This document shows, piece by piece, positions 25,427 to 39,986 of a stretch of DNA of 64,000 nucleotides. The position numbers were made by a program, and so were the translations under genes. This DNA comes from Flammula alnicola. Its lineage: Eukaryota > Basidiomycota > Agaricomycetes > Agaricales > Strophariaceae. The DNA lies in NCBI GenBank assembly GCA_015499995.1, contig JADNRV010000044.1, positions 248,001 to 312,000 on the forward strand, given 5' to 3'. Numbering within the stretch: the first letter of the stretch is position 1; the number at the start of each line of letters is the position of its first letter. Under the pieces are notes generated by a model that worked only from the letters and a program-made list of their open reading frames with translations, did no database searches and was not told the DNA's origin.

Positions 25427-26689
25427 CCCTGTTCGCGAGGAAGTTGTAGCAGTGATAGACTTTCGCTACTCGTCATAGCAGCGCAGGTGCGTTATGTGGT
25501 ATTAGGTTGTCGTTTTGCTGAGATGCGCGCGGGTTGTTCTGTGAGTACTATAGTACCTACGCGTTGACATGGAATCTCGTTTGCGTGACAGCCTGAGAGG
25601 GGTATTCTTTGGGCAGATGTGTCGTGAGTTCAACCTTCTGATCTACCTCACGAGATGTAAATGATATTGCTTTCCCTCTTTCCCATATGCATGATCTGCA
25701 AGGAGTTGTGACGCCTAAAATTGCTGATATGCGGTTCACACGGAGCCTTTGGACAAGCGTTTTCTCTCTCTCGTTGAGTGCTCCTCTACTCACACCACCC
25801 GATAGTACGTGTTGATCACTATCCAGGGTGAAGTCATTGCCTTGTTCAACCCGACTTTATCGGTGCAATTCGAGATGAAGGTCATGAGGGACCGTTGTAG
25901 TCCTGAAATGTAGCGCCGCACCCTAGACTGGTCAGTCAACAATTGATGTGATTGGGAAGCTAATGTGTTGTACTCTGGTTTGGTGATCCACACGAACCCA
26001 TTTATCCCCCACACTCACACCCCACTGAGAAGCTCCGCAGACGGATTTTTGATCGCTCGCTTCCGTACTGCTTGAAGCTTGACCATTGGTGCTTCCATGT
26101 GACATCTATGCATAGCTTTGCAACCGGTCTGTAAATTAATAGTATATTTCAGGCTCTTGGGCGTTGGTTCCTCTGTCTATGTAACTCGTAGACCTTATTA
26201 ATGCATCAGCACATGACGGTCTTTATTACTTTCCAATGCCAAACACAAATATAAGCGCATCATTTCTTTCCATCGTTCTTTTGGTTTTGGTCAAAGTTCG
26301 CGATTCGGGCTCGGAGCATACTTATTTTTTTCGTTTCATCTTCTGAGCATTTAGACGCTCTATTTTTCGAATGGATAGTTCTATTCATATCCGAGAAAGA
26401 CGCGTGGATGCTATCATTTTTATTCTCATCCTGATCAGCTGGCCGCAAACACACAAGCTTCTTTGAATTCTGGCGCTCCATCACCACCATTGCCGACGCT
26501 AATGGAGATGATGAACTCATGTCATATCTTCTATGGATTTCTACAAAACCTCAGGCTATAAAGTTCCGGTGGCTCGAGATCCGCCTCTTCTGCAAGTCTC
26601 TTTCCCAGAGTCGGTTTTGTCTCGAAGTCTCCTTTACATCTGGGGCCTGTAGGACATCTCCTTGACCGAAGGTCGAAAAACGCGTCAAT
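25427..26689. other. Intergenic, RBM25 3' flank to trehalase promoter
   Basis: About 1.26 kb. The first part is presumably RBM25 3' UTR. One minus-strand ATG frame (listed separately, 26260-26520) is the only candidate; otherwise nothing is seen. Confidence 0.4.
26260..26520 (-). CDS. Possible 86-aa hypothetical protein
   Basis: Single open frame with a true ATG. It is Ser-rich at the start and Lys/Asp/Asn-rich towards the end (DETKKISMLRARIANFDQNQ), hydrophilic, with a short amphipathic segment. No family recognised and no intron or promoter signal to support it; it could be a chance frame antisense to the trehalase upstream region. Confidence 0.25.
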   Translation of the reverse strand: MSSSSPLASAMVVMERQNSKKLVCLRPADQDENKNDSIHASFSDMNRTIHSKNRASKCSEDETKKISMLRARIANFDQNQKNDGKK

Positions 26690-29600
26690 ATGTCGCCAAA
26701 ACTCGCTCGCATAGCCTTCTTGCTCCATACGATTGTCGTTAATCCGTTTACCTATGCAATCCCAGCAGGGTCTTCAAGTGCTGGATCCATCACTTCATCG
26801 GCTGTTCCTGCGACATCAACTGCTCCAACGGGAGTGAGCACGGCACCTCCTACCCTTACAATTGTCACATCGGTTCCCAGTGCGACTGCGGCTCTCGATT
26901 CTGCGCTACCATCGCAAGAACCTCTACCACCCAAACAAGCGTGGTGCCCTTCAGACATCTTCTGCGCGGGGTCGGTGAGTCGCGTCGTCCGACTTGTGGC
27001 TATATCAAGCTGACCTTCTATCTATCTCTATCAGTTGCTGCAAACGGTCGGCGTAGCAAATTTATACCCAGATGACAAGACTTTCGTGGACAAGGCATGT
27101 TTATTTTGAGCTCATGACGTCGATTAATAGCTCATTCTCCCACAGCCAACAAGCAAGAACTCGCAAGCAGTCCTCGCCGATTTCCAAAATATCTCAGCCT
27201 CGACAACATATGGACAGGTTGTCAATTTCGTTGACAATGACTTCACAGGCGAGGGTACTGAGTTGGAGGCCGCCGCGTTACCCGACTTTAACCCCTCGCC
27301 TCCTTTCCTCAACAACCTCACAGCCACCCTTCCCAAAGCATTTGCACAGACGGTCCATGGCTTCTGGACGCAGCTTGCTCGCAACACGAATGCATCGACA
27401 CTCTGTGGATCAAGTGGCAAATGCGAGAGCACCTTGATCCCCCTGAATCATACATTTGTCGTTCCTGGTGCGTATTCTTTATATCGTTCATGAAGCGTAT
27501 GTTGAGGTGTACACAGGTGGTCGGTTCAGGGAGATATACTATTGGGACAGTTTCTGGATCGTTGAGGGCCTCATCGAATCTCAGCTCTTCAGTGTTGTCA
27601 ATGACACCCTGCAAAACTTCATGGATCAACTTGATCAATTTGGTTTCATCCCCAATGGAGGTCGGATTTACTGTACGTTATTTTCTTTAGGAGAGCGGTG
27701 TTACCAAGGTTTAAAGTATTATTTATATTTAGACCTCAATAGGTCTCAACCACCTCTGTTCATCCAGGTTCGTTCAAATCTTTTCAATTCCGGACGATCA
27801 TTCTCGTTGATCGACATCTTACAATGACATATTCTTTCAGATGTTGTCACGCTATGTTGCAACGAGTGGTGATAAGAGTATCTTGACACGGGCACTACCT
27901 TTGGCGGAGGTAAGGTCTGAAACTATATTGCGAACGCACCCTCACTGGTCTTCCATCGTGCAGAAAGAGTTGCAGTGGTGGACTGACAATCGGTCTGTCC
28001 AAGTGAAGAGCCCTTTCTCCAATCAGTCCTTCACGATGTTCCATTACGCTGTAAATAACACTGCTCCACGGCCCGAGTCCTACTTTACCGGTCCGTCTGC
28101 ATTGATATTCACTCAACATTTCTCTAACCCTATAATACCTATAGATTATTTAACGGCCAACGGACCTACGGTTAGCCCAGCACTTAACGACTCCCAAAAG
28201 GCATCCTTGTATGCCGAACTTGCTAGCGGCGCTGAAACTGGTTGGGACTATACCACACGCTGGTTCTCCGTCGGCAAAGAAAATAGCGGACTATTGGCAT
28301 TAAACGTTAGGAATACAATTGCGGTCGACCTTAACAGTCTTCATTGTGAGTTGTGAATGCCGGCATAAAAAGCTGCAGTTGGCTGAGATGCTTGCTAGAC
28401 AAAAATCATGTTCTGTTAGCGGGCCTTTATGGATCTTCTAATCCCGCAGCAGCTGCTAACCATACTGCTGCTGCTGCATCTCTCAAAGCTGGAATCCTTG
28501 ACCTATTTTGGGATTCGCAAAAGGTATAAAAAGCAGTCTATTCGGAGATAACTCGGTGACGAAAGCCTTTCTCTAGCTGGCATTCTACGACTTCATCCTT
28601 GACACCAACAGCAGACACAATGTATTCAGCGTAGCTGCATTCTATCCTTTCTGGGTAGGTATTATCCCCACTGAGGTGGAGCAGAATGCTAGTTCAGCTT
28701 TCGGTGTTTTCTCATCGGTCAACATGGTGCTCAATCGATACAACGGCACCTTCCCATCTACATTCATTGACACTGGGCTCCAATGGTACTTGTTCACCGT
28801 GACAGTAAATTTCCTTGATATTTACCAGATCATTTCATAGGGACGCTCCGAACAGTTGGCCGAATCATCAATACATTATACTCAATGCCCTCCAGGCGCT
28901 TCCAGCCAACGTATCTAACACCGCGCTTCCCGTCCCAGCTGCGAACCAATCAACATTCGACTTGATTCCATCTGGACAACTCGCTCTCGCTGAGGCATCG
29001 CTTCCCGGTCAACCTGTTCATGGAGGAGCGAGCATCGTCAATGCAACGACAACTGGTCCAGCTGCTGACTTGAACAAAGGCAACGAGACAGTGGCTAATG
29101 GAGGAACACCTGTAGCTGGAGAAGGCTGGTCAAAGTCTTTGCAGAGACAGCTGGCGAACAGATATTTCGCAAGTGCGCTGTGCAGCTGGTAAGTACCATG
29201 TTCATGCGTTTTTTTCTTCCGTGACTGATTATTCTTCTACGAATTAAAAGGCACGCTACCGGAGGCTCTATACCAGGTGTCCTGCCAAGGCTTTCAGATG
29301 CTGAGTTGGGCGTCACGCAAAGTACAACGAACACTGGAAACGTGAGCTATAGCAAATATTATCTATGTTGTAGAGCTCTGACATGAAATGACAATCAGAT
29401 GTTTGAGAAGTTTTCGATTTTGGACATCGATTCCGCAGGAAGAGGAGGAGAATATACTGTTCAGGTAAGGCCAAATCAATGCCGTCCGTATTCTCGGATT
29501 TTGATTAAACTTTTACCTTAACCGGCATTTTCAACCAGGCGGGCTTTGGCTGGACCAACGGCGTCTTGCTTTGGGTTGCAAGCAACTATGGCTCCGTTTT

Positions 29601-29784
29601 GGATGCACCGAATTGCCCAAACCTTCTGGATACCCCGACAGTGACCACCGCTCCCAGTGGCTCTGGCTCTGGCTCTGCTGGAAGCGCAAAGCCTACATCG
29701 GACGCTATTCTCGGAGCGAATAAGCCGACCATGTTCCTTACGCTGTCTGTTATTGTTGGGTTCGTGATTACGTACATGTTGTAG
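26690..29784 (+). CDS. Secreted/GPI-type trehalase, GH37
   Basis: Hydrolyses trehalose to two glucose. Signal peptide (ARIAFLLHTIVVNPFTYA), a Ser/Thr-rich stretch, WCPSDIFCAGSLLQTV, DDKTFVDK. Trehalase signature 1 (VVPGGRFREIYYWDSFWI) is split by an intron after PG, around residue 220. Later GGRIYYLNRSQPPL, ETGWDYTTRWF and signature 2 LQWDAPNSWPNHQY (also intron-split after TG), then the glycine-rich GRGGEYTVQAGFGWTNGV. The tail is Ser/Gly-rich followed by a terminal hydrophobic helix (MFLTLSVIVGFVITYML), typical of GPI anchoring. At least ten introns, one with a GC donor. Frame intact to TAG 29782-29784. Confidence 0.94.
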
Positions 29785-30143
29785 AAAATTGCGCAAAAAT
29801 TGCGGGGAAATAAATGGGTGGACGCATTCCCCATGGCACGGATGTTGGATCATTTCCGTTCCGTCTGTAGCGTGGCTTGTATTACAATACCCTTTTAGTG
29901 AACATTTGTAAGTAACTCTAGTACCCCCATTCTCTTCTGAGAGATCGAGTGCAATTACTGCATTTACTGTTGGTACAACATTGATGGTAATGGTAAGACA
30001 TGTGGCTGACTATGTTACACAAGTAATTGGAGAAAACTATACCTCGGTCGCTCATAGTGATAACTAGTATAGCGATATACTTTAGGGAACAGGCAAGATT
30101 TGATTTTAGTTACGGATAATAGGGGGTGGGGTTCAGCCTCAGT
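29785..30143. other. Convergent 3' spacer
   Basis: 359 bp between the stop codons of two convergent genes; AT-rich, no coding signal seen. Confidence 0.5.
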
Positions 30144-31523
30144 TCAGGCAGACGATGTGTTAGAGAAGGATTCAGCAGCGGGGGCAGAAGGAGTTATCAT
30201 AGAGTCCAACTGATGCTCCAAACGCGCTTTCCGCTCATGAACGTCGTTGATTTGTGCGTTTAGTCCTTCAATTCGAATTCCGAGCTGGGCCGTCTGTTGG
30301 GCGTTAGGCGCTGCACCTACAACTAGTAACATATACGTTGTAGAGAGCTGGGCCTGGAGTGAAGCAAGCTCAGATTGGGATGCAGTGAGCCTGTTGCCCA
30401 GGGAGTAAGCTGTTAAAGCGTGAGAGAAGGCCAGAGCAATGGCTTCTTGAGTATTTTGGAATGTCGTTTGGAGGATGTGCAATTGTTCTTGGACTACGTG
30501 AGCCAATGTGGAGGAGTTGGCGACGTTTTGGGCAACGAGGTTGACCAGCTGTTGTTGGAAGGGAGGGGCCTGAGGGATGCTTGTGGGAGGGGGTCGATTG
30601 TTGTCGAAGGCCGTAATAGACCTTCCTTTTGAGTTAAGGACATATAGGTAGGTGGGAGGACTGGGTGAAAAAGAGCTTTCGGAAAAGATTTGGAAGGGTT
30701 CGTTAAGGAATCGCGATGTAATAGCAGGATTGCGGAGCACAGCGCAATATACAGAGCCGTCTAGCTCCGTACGGCTCGAGCGAACCACAGGTTCATCAGA
30801 ATCATCGCGATATTTGCGTTCAAGATAGGCGTCAATAATAGATCTGGCCTCTGGGAAGTCACCAACGCCATTTATTACGATTTCCAGTCCGAATGTTGGT
30901 TGGATGAATCGAGAATAATGGGGGACGTAAGATCGACCATCAATAACGTAAGGCGTAGCTATTAAGCTCTCCACCGATTCGCGATTGACGAGGTGATAGA
31001 AAATGCGTTGCGTGTCTCTCGGGATGTAGGAAGCTTGGACTTCATGGCCGTGTGTACGGAGCATGTCGTCGATGTTGGTTTTGAGTACGATGGGGTTGAC
31101 GTCATCGCTCGCTTCAAAGTAAATCTGTCGCGTTTTGTCGAACTTTCCCGTGGCAATCTTCCATCGCGCTTCGAGTCCGTCAATGTTCTCCAATATAACC
31201 CGTGTATTCTCCAAGATGTCAGGCCGAAGATTTTCCCTGAGTTCACCAGTTAAAGAGACGAAGACAAAGTCCAATTGATGCACATTTGAGGGTGAGACAA
31301 TTTGGAGGTTGGGGATGATAGTGCCGTCGTCTCGTAGGTTCTCTATGATTTCGGTGAGATTTTCGGCAGCCGAAGTCAATGATGTCCGACGAAGGCCGGA
31401 TACGATAAGCTCTACTCCAGTGAAGGGATTGAAGGGACGTGTCGGGTCAAATCCGGGAGGAGGGGACCCGGACCTGTCTTCTGAAACAGGATACGGCACG
31501 TAGGGTCCTGGTTCAAAAGCCAT
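30144..31523 (-). CDS. Hypothetical 459-aa protein with C-terminal coiled coil
   Basis: Intron-free open frame from a good ATG to TGA/TAG 30144, unlike its intron-rich neighbours. The N-terminus is Pro-rich (PGPYVPYPV, SGSPPPGFDPTRPFNPF). Residues of about 35-300 look like repeated alpha/beta units with ELIVSGL and EIVINGVGDF-type strands; GLEIVINGV and GVELIVSGL may be related. The last 110 residues are helical with heptad-like Leu/Ala/Gln (SQSELASLQAQL, RIEGLNAQINDVHERKARLEHQL). No catalytic motif, signal peptide or membrane helix. Possibly RNA-binding-like folds, but I cannot name the family. Confidence 0.75.
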   Translation of the reverse strand: MAFEPGPYVPYPVSEDRSGSPPPGFDPTRPFNPFTGVELIVSGLRRTSLTSAAENLTEIIENLRDDGTIIPNLQIVSPSNVHQLDFVFVSLTGELRENLRPDILENTRVILENIDGLEARWKIATGKFDKTRQIYFEASDDVNPIVLKTNIDDMLRTHGHEVQASYIPRDTQRIFYHLVNRESVESLIATPYVIDGRSYVPHYSRFIQPTFGLEIVINGVGDFPEARSIIDAYLERKYRDDSDEPVVRSSRTELDGSVYCAVLRNPAITSRFLNEPFQIFSESSFSPSPPTYLYVLNSKGRSITAFDNNRPPPTSIPQAPPFQQQLVNLVAQNVANSSTLAHVVQEQLHILQTTFQNTQEAIALAFSHALTAYSLGNRLTASQSELASLQAQLSTTYMLLVVGAAPNAQQTAQLGIRIEGLNAQINDVHERKARLEHQLDSMITPSAPAAESFSNTSSA

Positions 31524-32361
31524 ACTTGATTGGTGGGATTGAGGTTTGTATATTAGAAGAATAGAGATAAAGTTACATTAAAGGATTACAGTAGAGGCTC
31601 GAGGACCGTTGGTGGTGGTGGAATACTAATAGGTCGGAATCACATGCAGTCGCACATGATCATTTGATAGTAATTACTAATTTGTTGTTGTTTACTCCAG
31701 CCCACCCATTATCACATTTAGAGTTTTGGACATGTTCCCAACATATTCCGTGACTGCGACGTCGCTCAACAGGATCTTTCTCTCAGCTTTTCACAGATTC
31801 AGCCCTAGGATGCTTCTATGCACCGAGCGGACTCCCGCTCCCGCGTCACAAGCCGTATATTCACTCGATTTTGAGCTATTTTCTTGGGCTTGGCTGACGC
31901 CGGAGTCAGTAGATTGAGGCGCTCTGCCTTGCCCCATCTGCAAAAAATGCGGGGAATCCTAACCCCGAGTACGCCGCTTCCCACAAAAGACAGTCCAATA
32001 GAGACCGTTAGTCTGGTCGCCTGGACGGTAAGCGATAATTTCACAAGTGATATTGGCCTTCGGTTCTTATTCTTTCTGGGGGTACTTCTTCGTAAACATG
32101 GGGTAATTCTTTGGCGTAATTTCCTAGTGCCTTTTCGCTAAACGACTATTTTCTTGATTCCAAGACTTCGATTGCACCGATGACCTGTCGTGCCATGTTC
32201 TACCTGGCCGCATATAGATTGTGAGAGGGCTCGTGGTCATCGGCCACACGTCCTGAATATCATGGAGATGTTTGCCTAATTATTATCGTCTCCCGGTATA
32301 TAAATCCTGGACGTTAGGTGCATTAAAAGTCTCAGGGCCTCACTTCGACCTCTTGTTCGTG
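31524..32361. promoter_or_regulatory. Divergent upstream region, coiled-coil protein / carboxylesterase O
   Basis: 838 bp without a supported gene. A TATATAAAT box at about 32297-32305 lies 57 bp upstream of the esterase start codon, a typical fungal core promoter. Confidence 0.55.
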
Positions 32362-34588
32362 ATGATATCCCAAGTGATTCTGGGCCTCGCGCTTCATACG
32401 ATCTATGCGTTTGCAGCTCCTCTCTCCGGACCCACGGTAACTCTCGACGGAGCGAGTTTTGTCGGAGTAACCTCTGGAACCACAGAAAAGTACTTGGGCA
32501 TTCCATTTGCCCAGCCCCCGTAAGCATATGAGCATACGCAGTGTATTTCCTTGCTTAAATTTTTGTTTACTCTAGGGTCGGTGACCTCCGATACCGTCTA
32601 CCGCAAGCTATCGCATACAGCAATGGCACCTATGACGCGACCGCATATGGGCCCTCCTGTGGCCAACAGGCCATCACACTTCCCCAACTCAGTGGTGTGG
32701 TCGCGGATGCTGCTAACTATGTTATAAACTCCGTCTTTGGACAAATTTTCCCTGATGCCGAAGATTGTGGGTATCTTATTCCTTCATTTCTTCTCTGAAG
32801 ACCATTCATATTGATACGAAATGTAAAGGCCTTACTATTAACATCGTAAAGCCAAAGACCGCTACGTCAACTTCCAAGCTTCCTGTCGTCGTCGTGCGTG
32901 ATACTCTTTTTTTCTTTCTATATTTCACTTACATTAATTGTTAGTGGATCTTTGGAGGTAAGAGCGACATGAACTCCTTGATCATGTATAGTTTTGATGT
33001 CTAAGAAGTATCATTTAGGTGGTTTCGAGCTCGGAGCACTTCGATGTACGACGGAGGCCTGATTGTTGGTCGATCGCAGACACTTGGATCGCCTGTTGTC
33101 TACGTCAGTATGAACTACAGGTATGCTCTGCGTTCTGCATCTTCGCGTCAATTGCTAATCCAGTTTTTCCAGACTTACAGGGTTCGGTTTCCTTCCTGGA
33201 CAAGAGGTCAAGAATGCTGGAGTTGGTAACCTTGGCCTCCAAGACCGTATGTTTTTATTCTCCTTCTCCGAAGAAACTCCTTGACAGCAATGCCTTACAG
33301 AAGTCAAGCTTTACGATGGGTCAATAAGTAATCACACAGTTCGGAGGAGACCCCACAAAAGTTACTATGTACGCTATTCGTCGTTTTCCCCTCGTTACAT
33401 CCTTACAATATGTTTACTCAGCTGGGGCGAATCTGCTGGCGCCATTTCCGCTCTCTTCAAATGCTGGCAAATGGCGGGAACACAGAAGGCTTGTTCCGGG
33501 GTGCCTTCATGGAGTCAGGCGCTCCCATTCCCGTGGCGACATTACTCGAGGACAGAAATACTACGACGCCGTGGTGTCAGCGACCGGATGCTCCGGTTCT
33601 GCTGATACCCTCGCTTGTCTGAGAACCGTACCATATGCTACCTTAAAGGCCGCTATCAACCAATCTCCAGGCATTTTTGACTACCAGGTGTGCCATTCTT
33701 CCTTCACTTTATAGTTGTCGTCTTTCTCAAGGTCGTTTGGCAGTCTTTGAACCTCGCGTGGTTACCGAGAACAGATGGCGTCTTCTTGACAGACAATCCG
33801 CAGAACCTTGTTCAAGCAGGCAAGGTCGCGAACATCCCGTTCATTACTGGTGAGCATGGCGTCTATTTTAAGCCTGCCATAGACTCAAATAATCTCGACA
33901 GGTAACTGCGACGACGAAGGCACCTTGTTCTCACTAGCCAATATCAATATAACTACCGATGCCCAGTTTAAGGCTTACCTCAAGAACACATTTTTGCCTG
34001 GTTTGAATGACACCCAGGTCAACCAAATTGCCACACTATATCCGGCCGATATCACTCAGGGGTCGCCCTTTGGCACTAGTATTCTGAACGCGCTGACTCC
34101 GCAGTTCAAGCGGCTAGCTGCTTTCCAAGGCGATGGCGTCTTCCAAGCACCTCGCAGATGGTTGCTGGAACACACAGCAAGCAATCAAATGTCTGGGCTT
34201 TCGGTATGTGGCTACATCAACTAAAATTGACTGTCCTAACCTCTTTATTCAGTGAACAAAAGGCTCAAGCTTATACCTATTCTTGGATCGGTTCGTGGGT
34301 TCTAAATTACGAATGATTTTGAGAAATAACACCTTAGCCCCGCAGCTTCATGCCTCTGATATTCTGAATGTTTATGGTGGAGGGGACATGGGAGACCATT
34401 TGATTCGATTTGCCAACAACCTGAACCCTAATCCAACTAGTGGATATCAATGGCCTCAATATACCCTGACTGACCGCAAAATCGCTGCTTATCTAGACGG
34501 CCTGATCCCGCTCGCAACGACGCAGGACACCTACAGGGCGGACGCGATGAGCTACCTGACGCAGGTGACTTTGGAAAACCCCGTATGA
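32362..34588 (+). pseudogene. Type-B carboxylesterase/lipase, copy O, frame-disrupted
   Basis: Secreted alpha/beta hydrolase. Signal peptide (MISQVILGLALHTIYAFA), GPTVTLDGASFVGV, KYLGIPFAQPP, the EDCGL exon, VVWIFGGGFELGSTSMYDGG (oxyanion loop), NYRLTGFGFLPGQEV, ITQFGGDP, nucleophile elbow WGESAG, MESGAPIPV, GNCDDEGTLFS, and a late HASDILNVYGGGDMGDHLIRF with the catalytic His context. Intron positions match the second copy. At least four single-base deletions break the reading frame: AAGTAATCAC near 33330 (makes TAA), near 33452, CCCGTGGCGAC near 33535, and CAAATGTCTGG near 34189. TATA box 57 bp upstream. Either recently inactivated or affected by sequence error. Confidence 0.8.
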
Positions 34589-35880
34589 TTTTAACGACAC
34601 ATCCGTACGATGGAAAAAATGACGTTTCATGAGTTGTGTATTCCGAATATCAATGTGTACAGTGTACGTACAAATTTAAACATGTGAATGAACGACCAAT
34701 GGGTTATAATTACCTCGCCTCCAATAAGTCTACAATGGCGGCACTTTACTAGGCCGAAGATACATACTGTAAGTGTTATTCATGGAACGCTATCGAAAAA
34801 AATAGACTTTCCGAGATTTCAGCGAATTATTGTCGTTTTCGCAAGACTTGGCCAGGCAGGATTGTCCTGAGCTGGCAGGCACACATATGTACATCCTTTA
34901 ATTATTAGATTGTCATCGTGGCCCGTCTTGATGTGCTAAGGGGAGTCTGATGTGCTAGCATCACATTTGGAGAACCAGCTCAAGACCAGTGGATCACTTG
35001 ATCGGAACAAACTAGAATTAGAATTGGAATTAGTTTTGGCGGACTACAAACTAATCTAGTAAGCGCCTCTTAGCTGTGTTTTAATTTTTAGCGCCCCACG
35101 GGAGCCGGGGAAGTATATCATGTGATTGGTTTCTCGTTGAAGGAGTGGTTCCAGCAAATCAAAGTCAAATTTTGCTTTTTGCTTTTAGGCCATATCTTGC
35201 TGTCGAATTCAACACTTTAATCTAGCTTCATCAATGCCAAGTAACCAACGAGCATGCCTTGCTATTTGGTTTCGCCTTTCGGGATTCTTAAAGAAAGATA
35301 TGTCGCCTGGATTCTGGAGTTCGGCGGAGGACCTACCATCTTGAGGTCAAATGACTCAACAGACCACAAGGAGTGCGATCGGCAAGTGGAGCATGCTGAC
35401 CAGCCTCCATCGTACCATACTTATTGAAGTGTTCTGTTCGCAGCAACCAGCGCTGCTTCCCTTCCATCCGGGCCCCGAGATATTTTCCCAAAGCAGTCGC
35501 CGCGGCGGTTATATGTCGACTACAATTCGTCGATCACCCTTTGTTTCTCAGCCATCTCGTGTGATTATGTCAAGAAATACTTGCTTATAATGAGTCCCCG
35601 CAATCCTGTATATCGGCTCTGGTCTCATGACTCTTCATGTTCAAACATTTGAAGCGAAACGGAAAACATGCGATATCAACTCTCTTCACCTGACGCTTTC
35701 ACATTAATCACACAGGCTAAAAATACGTGTTTAGCTGGCGTACTAACAATATGTGAGAGTTATTCGCTGAGATTTCAATTCTCTCTGACCGTTTTCCCCG
35801 CGTATCGCTTGCAGTTCGTGATGTAGCTCAGAATATAAATTGTGGCCGACCAATCTCGGAAGAGTGGCAAGACGCGCACC
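34589..35880. other. Spacer between tandem carboxylesterases
   Basis: 1.29 kb without a supported gene. It includes short AT-rich repeats (GAATTAGAATTGGAATTAG near 35016). A TATA-like AATATAAAT at 35832-35840 lies about 40 bp before the start of the second esterase. Confidence 0.5.
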
Positions 35881-38291
<2,411 letters not shown>

Positions 38292-38526
38292 CGGGTTGCC
38301 TTACCCAATTCTTTTTGTATATTTTATTCCACCATTCTTCTTCGATGCCCTGTTGACCGCCTTTTCAACGGTTACCAACGGGTTTCAAGATTTTGTCGCC
38401 AGAGGGTTGGAGGAAGGGAGTATAAACCGTCTATGATTACCAAAAGGTGTATTATATACTGTATAGAGCTGGATAGTGGGGGGTCTAAGTTTGTCGAACG
38501 CCAGTATCAATCGAGCGGTTCGTCAT

Positions 38527-39986
38527 CTAGCCGTGACCTATCATCATAGCTATTGGTGGCAGAGGACTCGATCCATCGTGAGCAAAGAAATCCTCCACAG
38601 TCAAAGGTCGCAGATCGAAACCCTGAGATTGTATGAGAATACAGCGTCGATTCGGATGAAGGAGAAACATACCTCCAGTTGTCCTTTGACCAATGCTTCG
38701 TGGTTGTCTGCGGTACTCCTCATAAATTCTCGCACGGGAACCATAGCTGCATTCCGACACAGTTCTCTCAGATCTGATCCCGAAAGGCCTTCTGTTTGTT
38801 CTGCCAGAACTTGAACAGAGAAAGCAGGCGACAATTTAGTATCTTTCAGCATCTGAATTGGGATTATAAATTAGAATACATTTAACTCGAGCAGATACAG
38901 GTAAGATAGTCACCAGGTTCAGAATTTTCGTTCTTTGTTCGATATTGGGAAGGCCGATGCCGAACCGTTTCGGCATACGACGCAAAATAGCTGAGTCAAT
39001 GTCATTTGGGCGATTTGTTGCACCGAGTACCAAGATTCTGTCAGTTCCAGAAAGCAAGCCATCCCAAAGGCTATGGAAACATGGAAACATTGAGCAAGGT
39101 ATCATAGTATTGGAGATGCAGGACGCACGTCATGAACTCCGCCTTCATCATCCCTGTCACTTCATGGTCGCCCTTTGTCCGTTCTCTCAGGAAAGAGTCG
39201 ATTTCGTCAATGAAGATGATTGAAGGTTGTGTTTTCCGCGCGAGGCTGAATAGACCCGCCACAAGCTTATTCGACTCTCCGTACCATTTGTTGGTGAGGA
39301 CTGACGCGGCAATGTTGATGAAAGTAGCGCCAGACTCTTTGGCAAGCGCTTTTGCCAACATGGTCTTCCCGCACCCCGGAGGTCCGAAAAGGAGAACACC
39401 TTTTGGTGCTCCGAGAAGGGAGGACGACGAAGTGAAGAGATTTGGATATAGAAGGGGATATATTACAGATTCCCGGAGTGAGGAAATGATAGGATCAAGA
39501 CCGCCAATATCTAAAAGTTGCGCGGAAATGAGACATCGGAAGAAGGAATAAGATTCCGATATTACCTGTGAATGTTACTTTGATATCATCCGGATGTATA
39601 ACTTCATTCGCAACTTTGCCTGAATTTCCGAGTCAGAATAAAACAGAAATACGGAAGAGACGGCAAAACACACGTTCGTATTCGTCGAGCTTCAGTTCAT
39701 GGTGCCCTAATCGCTTCAAGGCCTCCATTTGCTTCGTTTTCACGACGCTTTCCTTCTTATCTGGCGAGACGGCGTCGATAACCCACTGTTACGCAAACAT
39801 TGCATTATTCGGAAAGGCGGAACCACATTTGCCACGAAATCGGCTCACCTTCATCGTATAGTACAAAGCTGCCTTGCAAACATATTCCGTAAGTAATAAA
39901 ATATGTTATTCTTGGAGAAACATGCCCACTTGAGATGCAAGAAAGATTGCAACTGGTAATAAGTACGGTCCATTATGAGCACCCAT
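38527..39986 (-). CDS. MSP1: Mitochondrial AAA ATPase Msp1/ATAD1-like
   Basis: Outer-mitochondrial-membrane AAA ATPase that extracts mislocalised tail-anchored proteins. Starts [19 protein letters not shown], a short N-terminal membrane segment split by an intron. A linker ([20 protein letters not shown]) leads to [21 protein letters not shown], Walker [19 protein letters not shown], pore loop NKWYGESNK, Walker [12 protein letters not shown], sensor 1 [12 protein letters not shown], arginine fingers ILRRMPKRF, then [16 protein letters not shown] and a final [11 protein letters not shown] helix. Eight or so exons, all frames consistent. The closest relatives by motif are fungal Msp1 and animal ATAD1. 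Confidence 0.92.
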
